DNA of 64,000 nucleotides from an uncultured Campylobacterales bacterium (GCA_947503785.1 CANNFB010000004.1:1-64000); one strand, 5' to 3'; shown: positions 53,747-62,880, counted from the stretch's first letter. Translations and numbers: made by a program. Notes: generated by a model from the sequence alone, not told the origin.

Positions 53747-54331
53747 ATGAAAAAACTATTTTTAATAATTGGAGCACCAGGTTCTGGTAAAACTACGGAT
53801 GCCGAATTAATTGCACAAAAACATGATTCTATTACTCACTATTCAACTGGTGATATGTTTAGAGCTGAAATTGCAAGTGGTAGTCAACGTGGAGCGTTGA
53901 TTGACTCTTTTGTTTCTAAAGGAAACTTGGTTCCAATTGAAATTGCTATTGAGACAATTGTTACTGCTATTAAGAATGCTCCAAGTGATGTTGTTATTAT
54001 TGATGGATATCCAAGATCTGCTGAACAAATGAATGCTTTAGATACATACTTAAAAGAAGAACCAGAAGTTTCTTTAGTAAATGTTATTGAAGTTACAGTT
54101 TCAAAAGAAGTTGCATGTCAAAGAGTATTAGGGCGAGCTGCTGATGCTGATGTTGCTAGAGATGATGATAATGTAGAAATATTTAATAATAGAATGAAAC
54201 TATATACAGATCCCCTACTTGTAATTCAAGAATTTTATACAAGTAAAGATTTATTAACACAATTTAATGGTGAGAGAACTATTGAAGTTATTGTTAATGA
54301 AATGGATGCATTTATTCAATCTAAAATATAA
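53747..54331 (+). CDS. adk: Adenylate kinase
   Basis: A 194-residue Adk. The P-loop is GAPGSGKTT (9-17), HYSTGDMFRAEIASGS the AMP-binding region, and IDGYPRS the conserved proline-containing loop. It lacks the long LID domain of E. coli Adk (214), as other Campylobacterota do. In many bacteria adk follows secY; here it is separate. Confidence 0.96.
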   Translation: MKKLFLIIGAPGSGKTTDAELIAQKHDSITHYSTGDMFRAEIASGSQRGALIDSFVSKGNLVPIEIAIETIVTAIKNAPSDVVIIDGYPRSAEQMNALDTYLKEEPEVSLVNVIEVTVSKEVACQRVLGRAADADVARDDDNVEIFNNRMKLYTDPLLVIQEFYTSKDLLTQFNGERTIEVIVNEMDAFIQSKI

Positions 54332-54357
54332 TTTTTGATTTTAAATTAGGAAAGATA

Positions 54358-55119
54358 ATGATAGAAAAAAAAGTAAATTTTTACAGTGTTATTATTGGAA
54401 CTGAACTTTTAAATGGACGTCGAAAAGACGCTCATTTCTCTTTTTTAAATAATGAACTTATAAAAAGAGGTTGGGAACATAAAGCCTCTTTTGTAATAGA
54501 AGATGATACAACTTTAATGAATGATATTTTTAATCTAATAAAAGCTGATGAAAACTCTGTAATGTTTTGTTTTGGTGGAATTGGTTCTACTCCAGATGAT
54601 TATACAAGAGTAATAGCTGCTAAAGCTTTTACAAACTATAAAATGGAATTTCATGAAGAGGCAAAAGATCTAATTCTAAATCAATTTAAAGAAGAAGCTT
54701 ATCCTCACAGAATTCATATGTCCTACTTACCAAGTAATGCTAAGTTATTAAAAAATGTTGTTAATAATATAGCAGGATTCTATTTAGAAGATAGATTTTT
54801 CTTTACTCCTGGCTTTCCTTCAATGAGTCAAGCAATGGTTATTGAAGCATTAGAAAAACATTATCCAATCTCAAAGGCAAAATATAGATTAGTTTTAACA
54901 GCATCTTGTAGTGAAAATGATTTAATTGATGTGATGCTTAAAATATCTAAAAATATTGATTTATCATCATTGCCTAAAATTATTGATAATAAAAGAAAAG
55001 TTGTAATTTCAATAGCAGGGTTTGATAAAAATGATGTTGATAAGAACTTCGAGCTATTTACAAAATATCTTAATGATAATCAAATAGAATTTATATTAGA
55101 AGATATAAGCCTTAATTAA
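54358..55119 (+). CDS. Molybdopterin-binding domain protein (CinA N-terminal type)
   Basis: A 253-residue protein with the MoaB/CinA-N fold: IIGTELLNGRRKDAHFSFLNNELIKRGW near the N-terminus and CFGGIGSTPDDYT as the pterin/nucleotide loop, which in CinA is GGLGPTxDD. There is no C-terminal CinA deamidase domain, so it is the stand-alone form. Function in this form is unclear (COG1058-like pyrophosphatase activity is known for CinA). It follows adk by 26 bp and its end overlaps the Sel1 gene by 8 bp tail to tail. Confidence 0.82.
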   Translation: MIEKKVNFYSVIIGTELLNGRRKDAHFSFLNNELIKRGWEHKASFVIEDDTTLMNDIFNLIKADENSVMFCFGGIGSTPDDYTRVIAAKAFTNYKMEFHEEAKDLILNQFKEEAYPHRIHMSYLPSNAKLLKNVVNNIAGFYLEDRFFFTPGFPSMSQAMVIEALEKHYPISKAKYRLVLTASCSENDLIDVMLKISKNIDLSSLPKIIDNKRKVVISIAGFDKNDVDKNFELFTKYLNDNQIEFILEDISLN

Positions 55120-55597
55120 TAGGTTTATTGTAATCTCCGATATTCCAACCTTTATCTTTAGGATATTTCCCTAAATTATAATCTTTCCAAACTTTTTTAC
55201 ATACTTTATTTCCACGTTCATATTCACTCTTAGCAAAGATATGAGCTCTTCCAAAGTTTGGGAAAACTCCTTTTCCACTTGCATACATATATGCTACATA
55301 ACAGTTTGCTGTATACTCTTTTTGTTTGGAAGCCTCTTTAAAATAATATAAGGCTTTCTCAAAATCTTTTTCAACTGCAAGTCCAATTAAAAAAAATCTA
55401 CCAATTAAAATTTGTGATTTTGCATGATTTTCATTTACATTATCTACTAGAAGATTATATGCTTTTTTTATATTATATTCTTTATTTTTTTTTGAAGAGT
55501 ACTCTTTTGCAAGTTCATATCTTATATCAGAAGTAGTTAATTCTGAAGAGTTTAAAAGATTAAAAAAAAGACATATTGAAAGAGCTAATCTTTTCAT
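55112..55597 (-). CDS. Secreted Sel1-repeat protein
   Basis: A 161-residue exported protein (signal peptide about 1-18). At least two Sel1-type repeats are visible: [20 protein letters not shown], then [24 protein letters not shown], with a preceding helical pair. Cysteines are present in the repeats and may form disulphides, as in secreted Hcp proteins of Helicobacter. Function is unknown. It overlaps alr by 4 bp and is likely cotranscribed with it. Confidence 0.78.
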   Translation of the reverse strand: MKRLALSICLFFNLLNSSELTTSDIRYELAKEYSSKKNKEYNIKKAYNLLVDNVNENHAKSQILIGRFFLIGLAVEKDFEKALYYFKEASKQKEYTANCYVAYMYASGKGVFPNFGRAHIFAKSEYERGNKVCKKVWKDYNLGKYPKDKGWNIGDYNKPIN

Positions 55598-56616
55598 TTT
55601 ATAATTCTTCGTATATCTCTACTTAAAGTTGTAGTTATTTCATAAGAGATTGTATTTTGTATTTTTGCCAACTCTCTTACATCATCAAAAATACAAACTT
55701 CTTTATCTTGAGTACTAAGTGAAATATTATCCATAGAAACACGTCCTAAAATTTTATATCCTTTAGCAGTTAGATACTCTTGATTTTCATTTAATCTCAA
55801 AAAACCATCTCCATATCCAATATCATAAGTTGATACTGTCATATCTTTTTGTGCTTGATATGTTCCTCCATATCCAAGGCATTGACCTTTTTTTATAACT
55901 CTTGTTGTGATTTTCTCTGCCCAAAGCGATAAAACTGGCTTTAAATCTGGCAAATTAAATGTAGAATCATTTTCAATATATCCATATAGGGCTATTCCAA
56001 CTCTTGCAAAATCTTCACTAAAATTATTATGTCTAAAAAGGGCAGAAGAGTTACAGGAATGAAAGCAAGGAATATCTAGTGAAAGTTCTTCACATATGTT
56101 TTTCACATTAGCTTTTACATCCCTAAAAATCGAACTTTGCCAAAAGAAATCTGTTGATAAACAGTCTGCATTTCTATGATGTGTAAATATACCACTTATC
56201 TTAATATTTTTCTTTAAAAGCCCTAGAATAGCACTTCTTAACTCTTTTGGTAAAATTCCATTTCGATGCATTCCTGTGTCAACTTTGATATGTACTTTAC
56301 AATAATCTGGTAAGTTATTTATATCTTCTAAAGAATTTAAAGCTATGTGAAAAGCATGTGAATAAGTATGAAATTTTTTTTGGGAAAGTATTAAAATATC
56401 ATCAAAGAACGGCTCTATATCAAGTGCTTCTTCTAGTGTTCTTACTACGGCTTTTGTGATTCCAAATTCATTGCATAATTTTGCAATTTCTAATAATCCA
56501 TGCCCGTATGCATTATCTTTTAAAACTACAGCAACTTTTTCTTTACTTCCTGCATGATTAGAAATGATTTTTAAATTATGAAATAGATTTTCTTTACTTA
56601 TTAAAATTTTTGCCAA
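55594..56616 (-). CDS. alr: Alanine racemase
   Basis: A 340-residue PLP enzyme. [13 protein letters not shown] (28-40) holds the PLP Lys33, [12 protein letters not shown] is in the barrel, and YDIGYGDG near the C-terminus carries the catalytic Tyr of the partner subunit. It supplies D-Ala for the ddl-murF pathway found at 31196-34381. Its stop overlaps the Sel1 protein's start by 4 bp; uvrC lies 2 bp upstream. Confidence 0.95.
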   Translation of the reverse strand: MAKILISKENLFHNLKIISNHAGSKEKVAVVLKDNAYGHGLLEIAKLCNEFGITKAVVRTLEEALDIEPFFDDILILSQKKFHTYSHAFHIALNSLEDINNLPDYCKVHIKVDTGMHRNGILPKELRSAILGLLKKNIKISGIFTHHRNADCLSTDFFWQSSIFRDVKANVKNICEELSLDIPCFHSCNSSALFRHNNFSEDFARVGIALYGYIENDSTFNLPDLKPVLSLWAEKITTRVIKKGQCLGYGGTYQAQKDMTVSTYDIGYGDGFLRLNENQEYLTAKGYKILGRVSMDNISLSTQDKEVCIFDDVRELAKIQNTISYEITTTLSRDIRRIIK

Positions 56617-56618
56617 GT

Positions 56619-58469
56619 TTAATCCTCTTCTTGATTAAAGTAATTAGAGATGACAATTGCATCTTTTTCATTTAGAACCTCTTTTAGTTCTTCAAGACCC
56701 GCACTTCTAATTTTTTCAAATTCTCCAAAATATAAAAGAAGTTTTTTTACTTTTGCTTCTCCTATTCCTTTGATTTGAAGTAAAGAAATTTGTTTATCTT
56801 CTTTTCTTTTTTGTTTTTTATGAAAGTTTATAACAAACCTATGAGCTTCATCTCTTTGTCTTTGTACAAACTGCAATCTTTGGTCACTAGTTTCTAATTT
56901 TAAAGCTCTATAATCACCTTTATCATCCTTATAGTGCACAATATCTTTTGCCGCACCTTTTGCTCTATGTGCTTTTGCATCTACTTTCTCTTTTGCAATT
57001 GCAATAACATCAAGATTAACTCCAGTTGAATTTACAATATCATAGGCTAATTTTAAAAGTGTAGAACCACCATCAATAACCCAAAGATCAGGAGCTGGAT
57101 TTTTTTCAAAACTATCAACTCTTCGCATTAACATCTCTCTCATTTGTGAGTATTCATCTTTTGATTCTAAATTATAGTGTCTAAAGTCTTTTTTATCAAA
57201 GGCATTTAACTCTTCATTCCACACAACCATTGCTCCAACAGTTGCTTGTCCCATCATATGTGAGTTATCGTAAGATTCAATTCTTGATGGTATAGTTTGT
57301 AAAGAAAATAGTTTTTGAAGCTCTGTATATATTGTGCTTTGATTTCTTGATGAATCTATTCTAAGAAGTTCATCACAGTTGTTTAAAGCTATTTGAACTA
57401 AGTCTTTTTTCTTATCTTTTTTAGGATTTACAAGTTTGATTTTTTTTGAGAACTTATTATATAAAAATTCTTCAATATCTTCCTTTTCTTCTAGTTCTAT
57501 GCCTGTTAATACTTCTTTTGGTAATACTGGAATTTCATTATCATAGTAATTTATAATAGCTCTTTTATAAGCTTCATTTAAATCAATATTTAACTCTTCA
57601 TCTAAGAAATTAATTTTTATAAAATCATAAGAAGAAGATGTAAGTTTTCCATCCCTTATAAACATTCTAACAACTACAGCTTTTTTATTTGAAGCTTTAA
57701 TTGCAAAAACATCTAGATTTTCATTTGTTGCTAAATCCATACCAGATTTAATTTGAGATTTTTCTATAGTTTTTATTCTATCTCTTAATTTCATTGCTTC
57801 TTCAAATCTAAAATCTTCTGAGTATTCCATCATCTTTTCATTTAGTTTTGAAATAAGTTTTGATTTATTATAAATATAATCAATAGCAGTATCTACAATC
57901 TTTGAATACTCTACTGTTGATATCTTACCTTCACATGGAGCATGACATCTTTTGATTTGATGAAAAAGACAAGCTTCTTTTCCTTTAATACATGATTTTT
58001 TTTGTACTAGGGGCACTATCTCATAAATACTATCTAGCATATCTCTAGCACCTGTAGAGTAGGGACCAAAGTATTTTATGTTTTTATTTTTATAAACTTT
58101 TCTTGTGATTTCAAGTCTAGGAAATAATTCTGTGTAATCAATATAAATATATGGATAGGTTTTATCATCACGAAGTAAAATATTGTATTTTGGTTTAAGC
58201 TGTTTAATAAGAGAATTTTCTAAAATCAAAGCATCATGTTCATTTGGTACTACAATCCACTCAATACTAAATGTTTCCGAAATCATTTTGTAAATACGAG
58301 GACCTAGTTTATCAGAAGGTAATAGTTTTGGAGTAAATTTAAAGTACGATTTAACTCTATTTTTTAGTATTTTGGCTTTACCAATATATAGTAATCTTCC
58401 ATCTTTATCAAAGTATTGATAAACGCCAGCATCGTTTGGTAGTTGTTTTAGTTTTTCTTCTAATTGCAT
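56619..58469 (-). CDS. uvrC: UvrABC excinuclease subunit C
   Basis: A 616-residue UvrC. The GIY-YIG nuclease is at the N-terminus ([19 protein letters not shown], about 14-32), a Cys cluster ([20 protein letters not shown]) follows, then a UVR motif ([15 protein letters not shown]), an RNase H-like endonuclease domain ([10 protein letters not shown]), and C-terminal helix-hairpin-helix motifs ([13 protein letters not shown]). It makes both cuts in nucleotide excision repair. Together with alr and Sel1 it forms a tight minus-strand cluster. Confidence 0.96.
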   Translation of the reverse strand: MQLEEKLKQLPNDAGVYQYFDKDGRLLYIGKAKILKNRVKSYFKFTPKLLPSDKLGPRIYKMISETFSIEWIVVPNEHDALILENSLIKQLKPKYNILLRDDKTYPYIYIDYTELFPRLEITRKVYKNKNIKYFGPYSTGARDMLDSIYEIVPLVQKKSCIKGKEACLFHQIKRCHAPCEGKISTVEYSKIVDTAIDYIYNKSKLISKLNEKMMEYSEDFRFEEAMKLRDRIKTIEKSQIKSGMDLATNENLDVFAIKASNKKAVVVRMFIRDGKLTSSSYDFIKINFLDEELNIDLNEAYKRAIINYYDNEIPVLPKEVLTGIELEEKEDIEEFLYNKFSKKIKLVNPKKDKKKDLVQIALNNCDELLRIDSSRNQSTIYTELQKLFSLQTIPSRIESYDNSHMMGQATVGAMVVWNEELNAFDKKDFRHYNLESKDEYSQMREMLMRRVDSFEKNPAPDLWVIDGGSTLLKLAYDIVNSTGVNLDVIAIAKEKVDAKAHRAKGAAKDIVHYKDDKGDYRALKLETSDQRLQFVQRQRDEAHRFVINFHKKQKRKEDKQISLLQIKGIGEAKVKKLLLYFGEFEKIRSAGLEELKEVLNEKDAIVISNYFNQEED

Positions 58470-58493
58470 TGTGGAATAGTATCAAAATATTGC

Positions 58494-58566
58494 TTTTTAA
58501 TTACATATCTTTAATATGTTATTTCTAATAACTCTGATTCTTTACAATTTTTTTTTAATTACATAT
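58494..58566. repeat. 15-bp direct repeat upstream of ccdA remnant
   Basis: TTTTTAATTACATAT occurs at 58494-58508 and again at 58552-58566, 58 bp apart. It lies between the uvrC start and the ccdA-like gene and may be a regulator site of the toxin-antitoxin pair, or a remnant. Confidence 0.4.
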
Positions 58567-58615
58567 AAATAATTATTAAATAAAAAGTATGGTAAAATAT
58601 GATAAAGGAACTCAT

Positions 58616-58837
58616 GTGACTAGAAAAATGACTATAACTTTGGAAGAATCAATCCTTTCAGATTTAGATAATGCTGCTTTATCTAGTGGTAAAAAGAAAA
58701 GTCAGATTATAAGAGAAGCATTAAGGTCTTATTTAAATATTGCATCAAAAGAAGAGAAAGCTAAACTTTGGGAAGATGAAAATAAAATTGCAATCAAAGA
58801 GTACCTTTCTTACTTGATGTTCAAAATGATATTTTAA
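58616..58837 (+). pseudogene. ccdA-like antitoxin, 3'-truncated
   Basis: A ribbon-helix-helix protein of the CcdA type. I prefer the GTG at 58616, with AAAGGA six bases upstream; the ATG at 58589 overlaps a probable -10 (TAAAAT, 58593-58598). The RHH fold is MTITLEESILSDLDNAAL / KSQIIREALRSYL, and KLWEDENKIAIKEY matches the CcdA toxin-binding tail. After this the expected tail is missing: the last residues (LSYLMFKMIF) are ccdB sequence read in another frame. DNA binding may survive, but toxin neutralisation should be impaired. Confidence 0.72.
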
Positions 58838-59055
58838 AGTCAATGAATACACGTGTGGTTATTCAATTAGTTAGAGATTCAAAACCTTTTAAAGGCTTGA
58901 CAAAAGAGTTTATAATAAATGCAGAAAGAGTATATCTATTTACTTCTCAAATGGGTACTGTAAACTTAAATGAGTTAGAGAAAAAAGTTTGTTCATTATC
59001 TAAAAATAAAGAAGAAATTAAAAACTCTATTGACTTTTTAATGTATGGATATTAA
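58798..59055 (+). pseudogene. ccdB-like gyrase toxin, 5'-truncated
   Basis: The frame with RVPFLLDVQNDILKSMNTRVVIQL (58798 on) matches CcdB (E. coli [22 protein letters not shown]), and the end IKNSIDFLMYGY matches IKNAINLMFWGI. The first dozen or so codons of ccdB and its start are missing, so no start codon exists in frame before the internal ATG at 58843. The gyrase-poisoning C-terminal W-G-I is Y-G-Y here. A single deletion fusing ccdA to ccdB out of frame explains both broken ends. A shortened product from 58843 is possible but unlikely to be active. Confidence 0.75.
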
Positions 59056-59772
59056 ATGCCTGGACGACTAAGTATTTATGATGATAAAGCATTCAAAGTT
59101 GATGCTTCTAGTTTAATACAAAATGATATGATAGAAGAATTAACTCCTAGATATAATATACCTCCTACAACTCCAATACCAGCTTTATTAAACAATGGCA
59201 ACTATTTGTATACACACTTTGGTTATTTGCCTTCTTGGGCTATGTCAAAGGCTTCTATGAATATGAATGCTCGCAGTGAAAGTATTTATGAGAAGAAAAC
59301 TTTTAGAGAGTCATTTAAATACAGACGTTGTATTATTCCTATAAATGGTTTTTATGAGTGGGAAAAAGATGATAAAGAAAAAATACCATATCTTGTAAGT
59401 GATTTAGAAAATGATTATTTAGCACTTGCTGGAATCTGGGATGAGTATTTTGATGAACAGTTAAATATGAAGATTGTGACAATTGCTTTGATTACTTGTG
59501 CTGCAAATGAAAAACTAGGAAAAATACATCATCGTATGCCTGTAGTCTTAGAAAAAAAAGATTTTACAACTTGGCTAAATAGTGGAGATATAAAAGAAGT
59601 AAATAGTTTGTTTAAAATATATCCAAATGAAAAAATCAATATTTATGAAGTTACAAATGAAGTAAATAAAGTATTATTTGATGAGGTAATTTGTATTAAA
59701 AAAGTGGAAGGAAAGAAAGAAAAGGATTTACCAAAAGAGATAAAAGAAGTAGGTCAACTATCTTTGTTCTAA
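59056..59772 (+). CDS. SRAP/YedK-HMCES family protein with Pro2 in place of Cys2
   Basis: A 238-residue SOS response-associated peptidase-like protein. Family residues are kept: N34 (RYNIPPTTPIPAL), N71-A-R73 (NARSE), E101 (GFYEWE) and H158 (IHHRMPVVL). The hallmark MCGRF is MPGRL, so the universal Cys2, which links to abasic sites, is Pro. If Met is removed, Pro becomes N-terminal, as in Fpg/MutM, where Pro1 forms a Schiff base with AP sites. The start at 59056, directly after the ccdB-like stop, fixes Pro2 without ambiguity. The end overlaps the phosphotransferase by 15 bp tail to tail. Confidence 0.85.
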   Translation: MPGRLSIYDDKAFKVDASSLIQNDMIEELTPRYNIPPTTPIPALLNNGNYLYTHFGYLPSWAMSKASMNMNARSESIYEKKTFRESFKYRRCIIPINGFYEWEKDDKEKIPYLVSDLENDYLALAGIWDEYFDEQLNMKIVTIALITCAANEKLGKIHHRMPVVLEKKDFTTWLNSGDIKEVNSLFKIYPNEKINIYEVTNEVNKVLFDEVICIKKVEGKKEKDLPKEIKEVGQLSLF

Positions 59773-60519
59773 AGCTTTAAACCACAAACTCCAAAGGTTT
59801 TCATATACAAGTTTATAGGAAGCTAGTTTTTTTATATCTTGACTTTTAACTTTTTTAAAATACTTTTTTAAAAGTATTTTTTCTTGTTTTTTCTTTAAAT
59901 TGAATTCAAAAGAAATATTTGCAAGATCAAAGAAAATATCATTTACACAAGAAAATTCCCAATCAATAAATTTTACTTTATTTTTATTAAATAAAATATT
60001 GTTTTTATTTAAATCATGATGGCATAAAACTTTTTTAAATTTATACTTTTTTATTTTTTCAAATTCTTTTAAAGATGCTTTGATTATTTGTTTTGATTTC
60101 TTGTCTTTTAGTGTTTTTTTATAGTTTTTAAAGTCATCTTCCATTTTATATGGTTTATCTTTTACTTTTATATTATGAAGTTTTTTAATACTTTTCACTA
60201 AAGTTTTTATATCTTTTTTCTTTAGTTTTTCTTTATGATGACCTTTTAAAAAGTTGCAAATCATTAAAGAATTTTTTTCGTCATGAATATAAACTTTTGC
60301 AGCTATATTTTTTTTAAATGCTTTATTTTGGATTTTAACTTCATTTTTTCTTGATTTTTTATTTGTATGAGCATATTTAAAAGCTCTTAAAATATACTCT
60401 TTTTTAGGAGTTTGTATTTTATATAAGATATTACAAACCCCTTGATTTTCTAGTTTTTCTAGTTTTAGTACTTTAGTATTTTTAAATAAGTTGTATTTTT
60501 TTATTTGGTTTATTTTCAT
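59758..60519 (-). CDS. Choline/ethanolamine kinase-like phosphotransferase
   Basis: A 253-residue, strikingly lysine-rich member of the aminoglycoside phosphotransferase/choline kinase fold. The Brenner motif HHDLNKNNILF (167-177) gives catalytic Asp169 and Asn174, and IDWEFS (185-190) supplies the metal-binding Asp186. An N-terminal EYILRAFK could provide the ATP-contacting Lys/Arg. The substrate is unknown; choline, ethanolamine, thiamine or sugar kinases share this pattern. It is downstream of the glutathione peroxidase gene on the same strand, 13 bp away. Confidence 0.78.
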   Translation of the reverse strand: MKINQIKKYNLFKNTKVLKLEKLENQGVCNILYKIQTPKKEYILRAFKYAHTNKKSRKNEVKIQNKAFKKNIAAKVYIHDEKNSLMICNFLKGHHKEKLKKKDIKTLVKSIKKLHNIKVKDKPYKMEDDFKNYKKTLKDKKSKQIIKASLKEFEKIKKYKFKKVLCHHDLNKNNILFNKNKVKFIDWEFSCVNDIFFDLANISFEFNLKKKQEKILLKKYFKKVKSQDIKKLASYKLVYENLWSLWFKALEQR

Positions 60520-60532
60520 TTAATATTTTAAA

Positions 60533-61081
60533 CTATTTATTTAAAAGCTTTTTTATATCATCTTCTATATCTTCAGGTTTTGTAGTTGAACCAAATCTAT
60601 CAACAACTCTTCCATCTTTATCAACTAAAAACTTTGTAAAGTTCCATTTGATACTTTCCGTTCCTAAAATTCCAGAAGCCTCTTTTTTTAAGTACGTATA
60701 TAATGGAATTTCATTTTCTCCATTTACATCAACTTTTGCAAACATATCAAAATCTACACCATATGTTAAACTACAAAATTCTTGAATCTCTTTATTAGTA
60801 CCTGGTTCTTGATTTGAAAATTGATTTGAAGGAAAACCTAAAACCATAAAATCTTCATCTTTATAAGTTTGATAAAGTTTTTCAAGACCTTCATATTGAC
60901 CTGTAAAACCACATTTACTTGCTACATTTACAATTAGTAAAACTTTATTTTTATACTTTGACATTGAAATGTCATTGTCTTTGATATCTTTTACATTATA
61001 GTTATAAATTGACATTTTATTTTCCTTTGCTATTAAAATTGAAATCGAAAGAATAAACATTAGAATAATTTTTTGAATCAT
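60533..61081 (-). CDS. Glutathione peroxidase-family thiol peroxidase, exported
   Basis: A 182-residue GPx with a signal peptide (about 1-18). The catalytic site is NVASKCGFTGQY with Cys57 (Cys, not Sec), then FPSNQF and KWNFTKFLVD, giving the Cys-Gln-Trp-Asn tetrad. A second Cys in EFCSLTYG may resolve the disulphide with thioredoxin. Reduces hydroperoxides in the periplasm if the signal is used; an internal Met at residue 23 would give a cytoplasmic form. The KWNF block is intact. Confidence 0.9.
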   Translation of the reverse strand: MIQKIILMFILSISILIAKENKMSIYNYNVKDIKDNDISMSKYKNKVLLIVNVASKCGFTGQYEGLEKLYQTYKDEDFMVLGFPSNQFSNQEPGTNKEIQEFCSLTYGVDFDMFAKVDVNGENEIPLYTYLKKEASGILGTESIKWNFTKFLVDKDGRVVDRFGSTTKPEDIEDDIKKLLNK

Positions 61082-61216
61082 AAGATATTCCTTTTTTATT
61101 TGTATTTTAGCCTAAATTATTGTTAGTTTGTATAGTTTTTATAATAGTTTAATGGATTTAGTATTGTTTAGATTTAATAAATATTGTAGGTTCTAAAAAA
61201 GTTAGTTTAAAATAAA

Positions 61217-61293
61217 TGGTCGGAGTGAAAGGACTCGAACCTTCGACCCCCTGGTCCCAAACCAGGTGCGCTACCAGGCTGCGCTACACTCCG
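61217..61293 (-). tRNA. tRNA-Pro (anticodon TGG)
   Basis: A full cloverleaf of 77 bases reads on the minus strand, from acceptor CGGAGTG (61293-61287) to CACTCCG then A and a gene-encoded CCA. The D arm GCGCAGCCTGGTAGCGC, anticodon loop TTTGGGA (anticodon TGG) closed by CCTGG/CCAGG, and T arm with GGTTCGAGTCC are all present. It decodes proline CCN codons. It stands alone between two genes. Confidence 0.97.
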
Positions 61294-61364
61294 ACATTTA
61301 ATAGGCTGGAATTTTAGTATTATTTTTGCTTTTTGTCAAGGGTATTTTGGCTTTTTCTCTAAAT

Positions 61365-61835
61365 TTACTTGTTTTTAGTTATTTCAATAGAGTTAACATC
61401 TTCAATTAAAAACTGTAACTCTCCATCTTTCATTTCAAAAAAACCTTTACTTTTGATTCTATTTTTTGAGTTATAAATAAATTTAAAATTCTTATCAAAC
61501 TTAACATCAATGAACTTATCTTTTTTTACTTCTATTCTTTCATCTTTTGTATTATTTGAAAAAGCTTTATTTAGTATATAAACTATTGCGTATTTGTCTT
61601 TTTTATATTTTGTATTTTCATCATCTTTTTTGCCAATATAGTCTTCGTTATAAAATACAAATTTATCTTTTCCTAATAAAAAACGTGCAATTGTATTTGT
61701 AACATTGGCAACTAAATAGTTGTCTTTTATCGTATCAAAGTTTTCAATATTTCCAAGTGTTAGTCCTTGGTACTTTATAGTATAATCTGCAAATGCAAAG
61801 TTTGTAAGTAGTAATAGTGTTAATAAAAATTTCAT
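61365..61835 (-). CDS. Exported protein of unknown function
   Basis: A 156-residue protein with a clear signal peptide (MKFLLTLLLLTNFAFADY, cleavage near 16). The mature part is Lys/Asp-rich, mostly beta-strand in appearance (YTIKYQGLTLGNIENFDTI), with no Cys and no membrane helix. The alternating pattern may fit a small beta-sandwich, but I do not recognise the family. It follows the SprT and J-domain genes on the same strand after a gap of about 70 bp. Confidence 0.7.
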   Translation of the reverse strand: MKFLLTLLLLTNFAFADYTIKYQGLTLGNIENFDTIKDNYLVANVTNTIARFLLGKDKFVFYNEDYIGKKDDENTKYKKDKYAIVYILNKAFSNNTKDERIEVKKDKFIDVKFDKNFKFIYNSKNRIKSKGFFEMKDGELQFLIEDVNSIEITKNK

Positions 61836-61904
61836 TTATATCCTTTATAAAGAGCGATAGTATATCTAAAAAGTATATTTATTGTGTATGCACATTATTT
61901 TAAA

Positions 61905-62405
61905 TTATTTAAAGATATTTGTTTTTTCGATTAATATGTCTTTATGATTTACAAATCTATCACATCTTAAACCATTTAGTTTTTTACAAATATCTTGCCA
62001 CATTTTTGGATGACCATTGTTTTCATTTGAAAAGTTTCCTAAAGCAAACATAATTGCATGAGCATACTCATGTGGCATAACATCATCTATCATGTAGTTT
62101 TCATTTTCTTTAAATCTACTTTTATTTAAATAGATATTTATTTGCCTATTCTTTGAATATACAGCCATCCCAAATTTATTAGAGTCAAGTTGGTCTGAAA
62201 CTATAATAGGAAAAACTCTTTGTATTTTAAAATATTTATATGTTAAGTATTTTAATTCTTGATGTTTTTTGTATATTTTATCTTGTATGTTTTTTGATAG
62301 AGGATTTGAAGCAAAAGAGTAATCATCATACCAAAGGTATGTAAGTAAAATAGAAGCAAAAATAACAACTATTAAGAAAAATTTTCTAAGCTGTTGAATA
62401 AACAT
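61905..62405 (-). CDS. Membrane-anchored SprT-like zinc metalloprotease
   Basis: A 166-residue protein with an N-terminal membrane helix (about 8-25) and a SprT-like domain. The zinc motif HEYAH (112-116) gives two His and the catalytic Glu113; His132 (GHPKMW) is the third ligand, with the usual spacing to GHxxxW. C-terminal Cys residues (DICKKLNGLRCDRF) are as in SprT. Spartan/SprT proteases cut DNA-protein crosslinks, but this anchored form would face the periplasm. The J-domain protein gene is 4 bp upstream. Confidence 0.82.
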   Translation of the reverse strand: MFIQQLRKFFLIVVIFASILLTYLWYDDYSFASNPLSKNIQDKIYKKHQELKYLTYKYFKIQRVFPIIVSDQLDSNKFGMAVYSKNRQINIYLNKSRFKENENYMIDDVMPHEYAHAIMFALGNFSNENNGHPKMWQDICKKLNGLRCDRFVNHKDILIEKTNIFK

Positions 62406-62409
62406 TTAC

Positions 62410-62880
62410 TTATTCAACAGTACTCAATAAAACATCTTTATAATGATTTAAATCTTTCATTAAAGTGTCATCATGGTCATTTATATCTGGATGATATTTT
62501 CTAGCTAATTCTTTATATCTTTTTTTAATCTCTTCTTTTGTAGGCGAGCCTGTTAATCCAAAAAACTCTTTTGCTTTTTGAACTTCATCAACTCTTGGGG
62601 TATTTGCAAAACCATTAAAGTTAGAGTTATTAAAATTTGTATTATTAAAGTTAGCAAAATCATTTGGGTTAAAGTTTGCGCCTTGTTTAAATTGGAAATT
62701 AAAGCCACTTTTTTTCATCTTCTTTTTTAAATTATAAATAAACATAAACCCAATTATTATGAAGACACCTATAATCATTAAAAAGGTTCCAAAGTTAGTA
62801 AAAACTAGGTAAAGAATAAAAAATAAAATTGATAGTCTAACTATTCTATTAAATATATATATAATTGTGTTGTTTGGCAT
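62410..62880 (-). CDS. Membrane J-domain protein
   Basis: A 156-residue protein with one or two N-terminal membrane helices (about 10-28 and 32-50), an Asn/Phe-rich linker (about 62-92, with repeated FNNSNF-like units), and a C-terminal J domain (about 103-150) with the HPD motif at 130-132 (ARKYHPDIND). It would recruit DnaK to the membrane (TerB/DjlA-like arrangement with the J domain C-terminal). Its stop lies 4 bp before the SprT gene, suggesting joint function in quality control. Confidence 0.85.
   Translation of the reverse strand: MPNNTIIYIFNRIVRLSILFFILYLVFTNFGTFLMIIGVFIIIGFMFIYNLKKKMKKSGFNFQFKQGANFNPNDFANFNNTNFNNSNFNGFANTPRVDEVQKAKEFFGLTGSPTKEEIKKRYKELARKYHPDINDHDDTLMKDLNHYKDVLLSTVE

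Noticed and set aside
58843-59055. Independent 70-residue gene starting at ATG 58843
   Set aside because: The frame matches the middle and end of CcdB, and homology continues upstream of the ATG to about 58798. There is no ribosome site. It is better called a truncated ccdB.
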